Of a stretch of DNA of 47,784 nt, positions 33,595-40,974 are shown in pieces. Each line of letters starts with the position of its first letter. Positions within the stretch are counted from its first letter, which is position 1. A model generated the notes under the pieces. It did no database searches and was not told the DNA's origin. It saw nothing but the letters and a program-made list of their open reading frames with translations. Made by a program: the position numbers and the translations under genes. The DNA is taken from positions 1 to 47,784 of the forward strand of contig CALQQB010000031.1 of assembly GCA_943332615.1 (NCBI GenBank), written 5' to 3'. Source of the DNA: Phenylobacterium deserti. GTDB lineage: Bacteria; Pseudomonadota; Alphaproteobacteria; Caulobacterales; Caulobacteraceae.

Positions 33595-34440
33595 CTACTT
33601 GAGGACGGCCAAGGTCAACGCCTCGGCCTCGGCGGGCTGGAACTCGGCGGGCGACCTTGCCCAACCGGCGGCGTAGGCGAAGGCCGCCGGTGCTTCCAGA
33701 TGCAGGGCCATGTGGATACCGATCAGCCGGTAGCGCAGCTCCAGCGGCATGTCGCGGCGCGCGACCAGGGCGTGCTCGGCGCGCGGCCGGGCTTTCATGA
33801 CCACGAACACGTCGCGGCACGGATCGGGATCCTTCGGTGACACAGATCCACAGACCCGCTGCCACGCGGCGGCGTGGACCGCCACGGCATCGACCTGTCC
33901 GGCCCGCAGACGATCGATGGCGGCCTCGCCGTCGCCGTCGATCTCCTCACGGAAGTAGCCCTTGGGCGCGCCGTGGGCGGCGAGCATGGCGCGAGGCGTG
34001 TCGAGGCCCGCGGCGCTGCGGCCTCCGAAGGCCAGGCGCGCGCCTTTCAAGCCGGCGAGCGTACGGCGAGGGTCGCTGGCGCGAACCGCCAGGACCACCG
34101 GGATACGGTTCGCGGCGCCATCTGAGCGTACGGTGAGGATGGCGCGGGTCGTGGTCCGGATGGGGGCGAAGGCAGGCGGGTCCAGAATGGCCAGATCGAC
34201 CTGCCCGGCCGCCAGTGCGGCGGCGGCGGCGGCCGGCGTCGCGACGGGACACTTGAGGACCTCGACGCCGAGCCGTTTGGCCAGATGGGCGTGATAGGCG
34301 CGCTCACCGGCGGGTGCGGTGGAATCCAAAGCCTTGCAGCCGGTGGGGCCGGCGCCAATGACAGCAATCCGCAAAGGCGACGCGTGCGCTGCGCCGGCGC
34401 TCAGAACCGCGGCGGCCAGTCCAGCCAACAGCCGCCTCAC
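33595..34440 (-). CDS. phnD: PhnD-like periplasmic binding protein (copy 1, soluble)
   Basis: 281 residues from a GTG start overlapping phnD2 (GTGA). Signal peptide MRRLLAGLAAAVLSAGAAHA, then LRIAVIGAGPTGCK and the two-domain PhnD pattern (VDLAILDPPAFAPI, LAFGGRSAAGLDTP, GQVDAVAVHAAAWQ). It is diverged from phnD2, with no lipobox, so a free periplasmic protein is expected. It probably delivers a second ligand class to the same PhnE/PhnC system; the ligand is not readable. Confidence 0.8.
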   Translation of the reverse strand: MRRLLAGLAAAVLSAGAAHASPLRIAVIGAGPTGCKALDSTAPAGERAYHAHLAKRLGVEVLKCPVATPAAAAAALAAGQVDLAILDPPAFAPIRTTTRAILTVRSDGAANRIPVVLAVRASDPRRTLAGLKGARLAFGGRSAAGLDTPRAMLAAHGAPKGYFREEIDGDGEAAIDRLRAGQVDAVAVHAAAWQRVCGSVSPKDPDPCRDVFVVMKARPRAEHALVARRDMPLELRYRLIGIHMALHLEAPAAFAYAAGWARSPAEFQPAEAEALTLAVLK

Positions 34441-35387
34441 GGCCGGCCTCCGCCGCGCCGCTGCGCTAGCTCCGCTCGCCGCAGCTCGATAATGTCCTTG
34501 TAGTGTTCGCGATTGACGGCGGTGAGGGCGGACCCGTCCAACTGGCCGATCTCAGGCCACAGTTCCGGTTCGTCGTAGGGCAAGGCCGCCATGGCGCCGC
34601 GTACGGCGTCGATCATCGCCTGAGGTCGGTCGGTGCGCACGACCGTGGCTTCGCTGGGCATCGGCCCCACCGTCCATACGACGCGGAAGTCCTTCAGATC
34701 GATCAGACCGCGCCGGGCCATCGTGCGCAGAGGACCGCGGGTGAAACCGGTCTGCGGGTCACCCCCGCTGGCCTGCAGGAACGTCCCGTCGAACTGCCCG
34801 TTGGCCAGCGCCATGACCGCCTGGGTATGGGCGCCGGCGAAGCTGGTCTTGCCGAAGAACGTGTCGGGATCGATGCCCTGCTGGCGCAGCTTGGCGCGGG
34901 GATAGAGGTAGCCCGAGGTCGAGTTGTAATCGATATAGCCAAGTGACCGGCCGCGCATGTCAGCCAGGGTCTTCACCGGGCTGTCGGCGCGCACAACCAG
35001 GGCTGAGTAGTAACCGGTCTCGCCCTCCGCCTGCCGCGGCGTGAGGATTGGCGCGACCTTGTCGCCGACCTGGGCATCGACGTTGGCGTAGCCTCCGCCG
35101 GCTATCTGGGCCACATCGATCTGGCCCGAGGACACCGCCTGGATGACGCCGTTGTAGTCGGAGGATTCGTAGAGGCGCACGGGCATGCCCAGCGCCTTGG
35201 AGAGTTGGTCGCGATAGGCCCCGCGACGACGGACCAGCATCGGGTCGTCGTTGTTGCCGCTGACGGCCATCTTCAGCACTTTCATCCCGGCGCGCCAATC
35301 TCCCGATGCCGTGGCCTGCGGCTTGCCGCAGGCCGTCAGCGCCAGGGCGCCCAGTATCGCCACCCAGCGCCACGCTGTTTCGGCCAT
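34437..35387 (-). CDS. phnD: PhnD, phosphonate-binding lipoprotein (copy 2)
   Basis: 316 residues. The N-terminus MAETAWRWVAILGALALTAC contains a lipobox (LTAC, Cys20), so it is predicted to be membrane-anchored. Classic PhnD signatures follow: LKMAVSGNNDDPMLVRRRG, VRLYESSDYNGVIQAVSSGQ, DVAQIAGGGYANV, GYIDYNSTSGYLYPR and FAGAHTQAVMALANGQ. The start at 35387 is set by the signal peptide; the frame is open for 48 further codons without conserved sequence. First gene of the transport unit, with a candidate Pho box about 75 bp upstream. Confidence 0.9.
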   Translation of the reverse strand: MAETAWRWVAILGALALTACGKPQATASGDWRAGMKVLKMAVSGNNDDPMLVRRRGAYRDQLSKALGMPVRLYESSDYNGVIQAVSSGQIDVAQIAGGGYANVDAQVGDKVAPILTPRQAEGETGYYSALVVRADSPVKTLADMRGRSLGYIDYNSTSGYLYPRAKLRQQGIDPDTFFGKTSFAGAHTQAVMALANGQFDGTFLQASGGDPQTGFTRGPLRTMARRGLIDLKDFRVVWTVGPMPSEATVVRTDRPQAMIDAVRGAMAALPYDEPELWPEIGQLDGSALTAVNREHYKDIIELRRAELAQRRGGGRP

Positions 35388-35457
35388 GCACACCACCGCA
35401 TCGCCCGCTGAGGTTGGGGCGCCGGGGCTACGAATGATCGTCGGGCATGTCGCGGCC

Positions 35458-35475
35458 ATGACAGCCGCGTGACGA
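35458..35475 (-). promoter_or_regulatory. Candidate Pho box upstream of phnD2
   Basis: On the minus strand TCGTCAC-GCGG-CTGTCAT: one perfect CTGTCAT half and one 5/7 half, with the usual 4-bp spacer (11-bp period). It is oriented toward phnD2. PhoB control of phosphonate uptake is the norm. The remaining interval 35388-35579 has no gene. Confidence 0.4.
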
Positions 35476-35579
35476 AACCAAACCACGCTCCCGGCTTGTG
35501 CGGCGCCGCCCGCGAGTCCGCGCCCATGCAACTGTCACCGGGCGCACGCTACCCGTCGGATGCCTGAGGAGGGCTCCCC

Positions 35580-36653
35580 TTGAACATCAAGTTCGCCGCG
35601 TTCACATCGTCCCTCGCCCTGCTCGCCGGGCTTCCGGCCACCGCCTGGGCGCTCGTCGCCGACAGCCAGGCGCAGCGGACAGCCCCGGACCGGATCGCCG
35701 TCACCTGGACCGACACCGACCCGGTGGACGTCTATGTCTCCGATCGCCCCGACGCCCCGCTGAAGGCGGCAAGGCGGGTGTCGGAAGCCAATCGCACGGG
35801 CCGCTTCGAGCTGGCCGCGGCGCCGAACGCCCGACCCTACATCCTGCTGCGCGATCACGGCGACGGCAGGGTGGTGCGGGTGGCCGAACGGGTCCTGCCG
35901 CTGAAACAGGGCTCGAACTTCCGCGACCTCGGCGGCTACTCCGCAGCCGGTGGAAAACACGTGCGCTGGGGCCTGATCTATCGGTCCGGCGGGACGCCGA
36001 TGCTGACCGACGCGGACCTCGCCACGCTGGCTGGCCTGCGTCTGCGCGAGATCGTCGATCTGAGGTCCAGCGAGGAACGGGTTCTCGCGCCGACCCGGAT
36101 CAATGGCGTCCGCTACACCGCCGTCGGCTATTCGATGGACACCCTGATGGGCGCGCAAAGCGCCCTGCCCCAGGGCGACGCACGGATGCACGAGGTCTAC
36201 CGTCGTTTCCCGACCGTGCTGGCCCCGCAGCTTCGCGTGCTGTTCCAAAGCCTCATCGACGGGGACGGCGCGCTGGAGTTCAACTGCTCGGCTGGCCAGG
36301 ACCGCACCGGCTTCGCCAGCGCCATGATCCTGACCGCGCTGGGCGTACCGCGCGACGTCGTGTTTGCCGACTACCACCTGTCGACTACCTACCGGCGGCC
36401 GGAATATGAGATGCCCCGCTTCGACCCCGCGACGGTCGCCGCGAACCCTACGGCGGCGATGTTCGCCGGCTACCAACAGGATCCGCAGGCCCGCAAACCC
36501 CAGCCGCTTTATGACTCCCAACACGCGCCGCTGCTGCAGTTCGCACTGGCCGAGGTAGAAGCGCGTTGGGGCTCGGTGGACGCCTACCTCGAAAAAGAAC
36601 TCGGGGTCGGGCCCGCCGACCTGGCAAAACTGCGCGCCAAGTACCTGGAGTAG
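35580..36653 (+). CDS. Secreted tyrosine/dual-specificity phosphatase (MptpB-like)
   Basis: 357 residues. Signal peptide MNIKFAAFTSSLALLAGLP...AWA. The P-loop phosphatase motif CSAGQDR (CX5R) has nucleophile Cys about 236 and Arg about 242, in EFNCSAGQDRTGFASA. The N-terminal NFRDLGGYSAAGGKHVRWG and LRLREIVDLRSSEER are typical of the tyrosine phosphatase 3 family. The start is TTG with GAGGAGGG seven bases upstream. It hydrolyses a phosphate ester outside the cytoplasm. It is divergent from the phosphonate transport unit and lies next to a candidate Pho box, so phosphate scavenging is plausible; not proven. Confidence 0.85.
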   Translation: MNIKFAAFTSSLALLAGLPATAWALVADSQAQRTAPDRIAVTWTDTDPVDVYVSDRPDAPLKAARRVSEANRTGRFELAAAPNARPYILLRDHGDGRVVRVAERVLPLKQGSNFRDLGGYSAAGGKHVRWGLIYRSGGTPMLTDADLATLAGLRLREIVDLRSSEERVLAPTRINGVRYTAVGYSMDTLMGAQSALPQGDARMHEVYRRFPTVLAPQLRVLFQSLIDGDGALEFNCSAGQDRTGFASAMILTALGVPRDVVFADYHLSTTYRRPEYEMPRFDPATVAANPTAAMFAGYQQDPQARKPQPLYDSQHAPLLQFALAEVEARWGSVDAYLEKELGVGPADLAKLRAKYLE

Positions 36654-36659
36654 CCGCCG

Positions 36660-38159
36660 TCAGGAAGGATCGATGAAGACCGGGTTGGCGTAGAACCAGA
36701 GGTCTGACCAGGGGTCCTCGCCCACCGGGTCCGGCGTCGGTTCCAACTCCAGGCCGCTCGTCCCGCGCACGCGCACATAGGTGCGCTCAGTGACGTTGCG
36801 CAGCGTGACGGTCATCGACAGGCGATCGCCCTCTCGCACCCAGTCAATCGGATAGAAGCGCTTCTCGATGCGCGCGCGGGCGTTTCGGTCGCTTGTCCGA
36901 TCCGCCGCGGGCCCGCCGATTTCGCTGCGGATCAGATCGACCCGCGCCACCTCGGGCCGTCTCCCGCCAAAGTTCACGCCGGCTGGATCGCGCACGCGAA
37001 TGACGATCGTCACGTCTGACCCGCGGGCCGCCTTCAGGCGGCCACCGATATCCGCGCGCGGGCCGTGGCCATCCGCCGCCTGCGCCGTCACCTCAAGCTC
37101 GGAGATCAGGTCGCCGGTCGTGACGAACACCCGCCCCTCGCGGAGACCGTCCAGGATGTCGCCGTAGTCCTTGACGGCGCGGACGTAGGTCTTCGCGTAC
37201 TCACCCGGCCAGAAGTCGTTGCCGCCGTCGGTGTAGTGGCGATGTGAGTCCGAGGTCGAGGTGATCCACCAGCGGCGTCCCTCGCCCAGCATGGAATCCC
37301 AGAACCCGCCCAACCTTGCGGTCATCTGGTCGAACCCGCCCATCGTGGCCGCGTTCTTGTACGCCCCGCGAACGTCCTCGGGATCGGTGGAACCGTCAGC
37401 CTTGAGGGTGCCGGCCTGGTGCCCTGGCGAACCCTCCATCCCAATCGCCACCTGCGGCGCGGCGTCGTTCCAGTCGCGCAGTTCGGCCGGGCTCGTCAGG
37501 CCGTAGATGCCGAGCCCCTTGGCCGACCGCGACGGGTGGTTGGCGATCACCACCGGCGGCGCGGCGATGTCCCGCATATGCTTCAGCGCCTCCACCATGC
37601 GCGCCTCGCTGTCGCGCGCCGGGTCCAGCGGCCAGGCGTCGCGCTTGGAGAACTGGCTTTCGATGTCGAACAGCACCTGCCGTTCTCCGGGCGAGTGCGG
37701 GACGATGAGGCTGGAGTGGTCGGCGCCGGGGGTGTCGAGTTCCATCCCGTAGAACTGGATCAGGCCCGGCGTTTTGCGGCGCGCGTCCAGCAGTTCGGGA
37801 TAGGCCTGATCGCGGGCGATCTTGGAATGGTTCGGCCCGCCATGATCGGTCGCGACCATCCACGACAGGCCGTGCCGGGCGGCCATGGCCGCATTGGTCG
37901 GGATCGGGTAGCGCGCGTCCCCCGCAAGCACGGCGACCGGCGGCGATTTGCCGTCAGCCGAAGGCGTCCAGCTCACGCTGTAGCGGCTGTGGACGTGATG
38001 GTCCCCCGCAAGCCACCGGCGTTTGACGGGATCGGCCTCGGTTCCCACCTTGCCGGCCGCGGGCCCCGGGAGGTGGATCGCGTGATGGCCCTCATGGGCC
38101 CCCGCGCCGCCCGCGAAGGCCACGGCAATGACGGCTACCGACCCCAGAATGATGCGCAT
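36660..38159 (-). CDS. Exported CehA/McbA-family PHP metallohydrolase
   Basis: 499 residues. Signal peptide MRIILGSVAVIAVAFAGGAGA, then a His-rich HEGHHAIH. The PHP-type metal motif is GDHHVHSRYS (His54, His55, His57), followed by LSWMVATDHGGPNHSK, VVIANHPSRSAKG and STSDSHRHY, giving a full set of metal ligands. The family includes carbaryl hydrolase CehA. The C-terminal third looks like a beta-rich accessory domain. It lies 20 bp after the end of a decayed TonB receptor on the same strand, so the original operon was probably receptor plus hydrolase and its promoter may have been lost. Confidence 0.8.
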   Translation of the reverse strand: MRIILGSVAVIAVAFAGGAGAHEGHHAIHLPGPAAGKVGTEADPVKRRWLAGDHHVHSRYSVSWTPSADGKSPPVAVLAGDARYPIPTNAAMAARHGLSWMVATDHGGPNHSKIARDQAYPELLDARRKTPGLIQFYGMELDTPGADHSSLIVPHSPGERQVLFDIESQFSKRDAWPLDPARDSEARMVEALKHMRDIAAPPVVIANHPSRSAKGLGIYGLTSPAELRDWNDAAPQVAIGMEGSPGHQAGTLKADGSTDPEDVRGAYKNAATMGGFDQMTARLGGFWDSMLGEGRRWWITSTSDSHRHYTDGGNDFWPGEYAKTYVRAVKDYGDILDGLREGRVFVTTGDLISELEVTAQAADGHGPRADIGGRLKAARGSDVTIVIRVRDPAGVNFGGRRPEVARVDLIRSEIGGPAADRTSDRNARARIEKRFYPIDWVREGDRLSMTVTLRNVTERTYVRVRGTSGLELEPTPDPVGEDPWSDLWFYANPVFIDPS

Positions 38160-38179
38160 GCGCCAACCTCCGCCAAAAC

Positions 38180-39200
38180 CTAAAAGGTGAAGTTCAGACC
38201 CATGATGTAGCCGCGTCCGAACCGCTCGTACTCGATGGAGTGGCCCGGGTCGTTACCATATCGGCGGCCAGGGTCGTTGGTCAGGTTCACCGCGTCGAAG
38301 GTCCACTCGAAGTTGCCATTGATCCGGTAGCGGATCGACAGATCGACTTCCTCGTCATCGTCCCAATAGCCGTCGCCGTTGGTGACCGGGACCGTCAGGC
38401 CCTTGCCCTAAAGGTAGGTCTCAACGGACTGCGCGATCGCCGCTTCGGCGCCAAGCAGGTGGCCCTTGCCACCGTTCCGCAGCGTGTCGAGCGAGTAGCC
38501 TCAACGATCGACGCCGCCGGTGTTCAAGGTGTCGCGGCCGAATACCCCCGCCTGGTTGAACAGCACGTCCTTCAGGTCTTTGTCGTAGACGCCGAAGGAG
38601 AAGTAGCTGCGCGGCTGTATGTACCATTCAAAGTCGCCGTCGAGGCCGATAACAGCGTGTTGGCCGCGCCGACGCCGCCGAACGCGCTGCCGCTGTTCTT
38701 CCTGCGCTCGACCCGCATGCCCACGACCATGTTGCCCCAGTCCTGGTCCCACGTGCCCATCGCGTAACCTGAGAGGATCTCCTCCTGAACGCGGAAATAG
38801 TTGGCATTGGTGTCGATGCGGGTGAGGATTCCAGCCTTCAGGTACTCGTTGGCGATCCGATCTACGGCGTCCTTGGAGAAGTAGTTGAAGGTGTACCCGA
38901 GGGCGAGCTCGGCCTGGTACGGCTTGAAATTGCGGATCTGGTCGAAGGTGAATGGCCGCCCGAACACGGTGATCTGAGCCGGCGTCGCGCCGTAGAGCTT
39001 CTCTTCGTGTTTCTTCGTGCGTGACGAAAACAGGCCGCCAAACTTGACCCGCAGCGGGCTGCCCATCATGTCCGGGTCGCGCCCGATGTCGAATTTCGCT
39101 GTGTAGGCGAAGGTCGGATCGCCCGCATCCGTCGTCGAAATCGTCGTGCCGGTGTACCGGGGGCGCTTCCGCGTCGTGGCCGCCAAGGGGATCGATGCGG
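38180..39200 (-). pseudogene. C-terminal remnant of a TonB-dependent receptor
   Basis: Right boundary approximate. In minus-strand order one sees [57 protein letters not shown], then a frame change near 38650 into DFEWYIQPRSYFSFGVYDK, a stop near 38503, a further stop near 38408, and finally INGNFEWTFDAVNLTNDP through GYIMGLNFTF at the natural end. The plug domain is absent and the middle seems shortened. All breaks lie in a recognisable receptor barrel, so this is a dead gene. Confidence 0.85.
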
Positions 39201-39211
39201 TGACGGGGACA

Positions 39212-39599
39212 GACGGGGTCGCCCTGCCCGCGCCCAGCGAGCGGGAGCGTACCAGTGGTGCTTCCAGCGCTATGTGGCCCACCTTCCGGCGGCCGGCGAG
39301 ATCGTGCTGTTCGACCGGTCCTGGTACAATCGCGCGGGCGTTGAGCGCGTCATGGGCTTCTGCACCGAGGAAGTGATGCTGGAGCGCACCCACGTCTCAG
39401 AAGCGCCCTGGTGGGTGGTCGAGGCGGTCGATATGAAGCGGGCGCGGCTGAACTGCATCCGCCACCTGCTGGCCGAGATTCCCTATGACGAGGTCCAGCG
39501 CGCGCCGGTGAGACTCCCTGACCGGGTGCGCCACCCGGAATACGCCCGCCACCCGTGCCGCCGGATATGTACGTCCCCGACCGCTACGGAGCGCCGTAG
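39212..39599 (+). pseudogene. PPK2 polyphosphate kinase remnant
   Basis: Left boundary approximate. The plus strand carries [11 protein letters not shown], a frame change near 39252, then [20 protein letters not shown] and [19 protein letters not shown], which is the PPK2 Walker B region. Next comes a jump straight to [19 protein letters not shown] with the intervening roughly 60 codons missing, then [12 protein letters not shown] last one-base shift near 39553 leads to [10 protein letters not shown] and a stop at 39597. The N-terminal P-loop half is gone. It cannot encode a working kinase. Confidence 0.85.
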
Positions 39600-39672
39600 C
39601 GGGCCAGTCCCGACGAGAGCACGCCGGCCCGGCCGGTTGCCATCGGGGCGGAATCCTATAGGGGCGGGCGCG

Positions 39673-40125
39673 ATGCGCATCTTCATCGACGCCGACGCCT
39701 GTCCCGTGAAGGACGAGACCTACAAGGTCGCCGCCCGCTATGGCCTGACCACCTTCGTGGTCTCCAACAGCTTCATCCAGATCCCCGCCTCTCCGTCGAT
39801 CAAGCGGATGATCGTCGATGCAGGGCCCGACGTGGCCGACGACTGGATCGCCGAGCAGACGGAGCCTGGCGACATCTGCGTCACCAACGACATCCCGCTG
39901 GCCGACCGGGTGTTGAAGGCCGGCGGGGCAGCGATCGCGCCGAACGGACGGCCGTTCACGCCGGACTCGATCGGCTCGGCCCTGGCCCAGCGCTCGATCA
40001 TGGAGCACATCCGCTCGACCGGGGAGATCACCGGCGGGCCCCGGCCCTTCGCGGCCGGCGACCGTTCGCGCTACCTGCAGGCCCTGGACGAGGCGGTGCA
40101 ACGCGAGCGGCGTAAGCGGCGCTGA
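39673..40125 (+). CDS. DUF188 (YaiI/YqxD, UPF0178) family protein
   Basis: 150 residues. Nearly full family signature: [68 protein letters not shown]. The PIN-like arrangement of Asp residues (DADACPV, NDIPLAD) suggests a metal-dependent nuclease fold, but no function is established for the family. The ATG at 39673 begins the conserved sequence; the open frame upstream belongs to the PPK2 remnant. Appears intact. Confidence 0.92.
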   Translation: MRIFIDADACPVKDETYKVAARYGLTTFVVSNSFIQIPASPSIKRMIVDAGPDVADDWIAEQTEPGDICVTNDIPLADRVLKAGGAAIAPNGRPFTPDSIGSALAQRSIMEHIRSTGEITGGPRPFAAGDRSRYLQALDEAVQRERRKRR

Positions 40126-40186
40126 CGGCCCTTGCATCGCCGTAGGGCCACGCTAGCTTGCCGGCGATTTTGAACCGGAGTCTTAC

Positions 40187-40678
40187 ATGCGCCTGGGACC
40201 GATCCTCGCCGCCACCGCCCTCGCCGCCCTGACAGCGGGCTGCAACAGGTCCCAGCCGACCGCGACGGCGAACCCGCCCGCCGTCGCCACGCCCGCCCTC
40301 AGCGAGGAAGAGAAGCATGAGGCGCTGGAACACCTGCCCGCTCCCTACAAGACCGCCGACATCGCCAACGGCGAGGCGAAGTTCGCGCTCTGCCAGTCCT
40401 GCCACACCCTGGCGTCGGGCGGCGCGAACATGACCGGCCCCAACCTCTATGGCATCTTCGGCGCCAAGGCTGGCGAGGGCCGGGACGGTTTCAAGTTCTC
40501 CGACGCCCTGAAGGCTTCGGGCATCGTCTGGACACCCGAGAAAATGGACGCGTGGATCGCCAAGCCGCAGGATCTGGTCCCCGGCTCCAAAATGACCTTC
40601 GCGGGCATGAAGGACGCGAAGGATCGCACAGACCTCATCGCCTATCTGATGGTGCAGACCGGCTACAAGCCGGAGTAG
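40187..40678 (+). CDS. Class I cytochrome c lipoprotein
   Basis: 163 residues. N-terminus MRLGPILAATALAALTAGC gives a lipobox (LTAGC, Cys19), so it is anchored in a membrane facing the periplasm. Single haem site CQSCH at 69-73 (in FALCQSCHTLASGGANMTGP), with a Met axial ligand likely in SKMTFAGM. The layout GPNLYGIFGAKAGE...FKFSDALK resembles cytochrome c2/c-552 types that carry electrons to terminal oxidases. GGAG precedes the ATG. Electron partner not visible here. Confidence 0.92.
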   Translation: MRLGPILAATALAALTAGCNRSQPTATANPPAVATPALSEEEKHEALEHLPAPYKTADIANGEAKFALCQSCHTLASGGANMTGPNLYGIFGAKAGEGRDGFKFSDALKASGIVWTPEKMDAWIAKPQDLVPGSKMTFAGMKDAKDRTDLIAYLMVQTGYKPE

Positions 40679-40752
40679 AAATTCGCCCTGAAAGCGCAAT
40701 ATTTCGCGCTTGGACAACCTTGACGCGTAGGTTCAGGGGGGTAGAGTGAACC

Positions 40753-40849
40753 TGTCGATGACGAGCATCTGTCGCACTCGACAACCCCAATCCGAAGGGC
40801 AGCGCCCCCCGCTGCCGGACGGGCCCAGGGGTCTGACACCCCCCCTTTT
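40753..40849 (+). ncRNA. Candidate small RNA with own promoter and terminator
   Basis: TTGACG (40720-40725), 16 bp, then TAGAGT (40742-40747) form a reasonable sigma-70 promoter. The predicted transcript contains hairpins TGTCGA/TCGACA (40753-40758, 40778-40783) and GGCAGC/GCTGCC (40798-40803, 40811-40816), then GGGGT/ACCCC (40828-40832, 40838-40842) followed by CCC-TTTT, a terminator-like end. No open reading frame with a ribosome site lies inside. It could also be just the 3' end of the cytochrome transcript. Confidence 0.35.
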
Positions 40850-40961
40850 GTAGCAGACCCCTGGCGCCGCCCCGAGGGCGGCGCCAGCGCTTAAACTATT
40901 GTGGCCGCCGCCCCGAGGGCGGCGCCAACGCTTAAACTATTGTGGCCGCCGCCCAGGGCGG
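40825..40961. repeat. Intergenic hairpin cluster with 41-bp tandem period
   Basis: CCAGGGGTCTG (40825-40835) and CAGACCCCTGG (40854-40864) form an 11-bp perfect inverted repeat. It overlaps a second one, CTGGCGCCGCCC-CGA-GGGCGGCGCCAG (40861-40887). The GCCGCCCCGAGGGCGGC hairpin plus GCTTAAACTATTGTG then repeats with a 41-bp period (from 40866 and 40907, partial third from 40948). It lies between convergent genes and may serve as a bidirectional terminator or be a REP-like element. Confidence 0.75.
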
Positions 40962-40974
40962 TGACGAAGCCTCG

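Noticed and set aside
33590..33865. 92-codon N-terminal extension of phnE1
   Set aside because: It overlaps phnD1, is Arg/Pro/Gly-rich and has no permease character; the Met at 33589 begins the family-like sequence.
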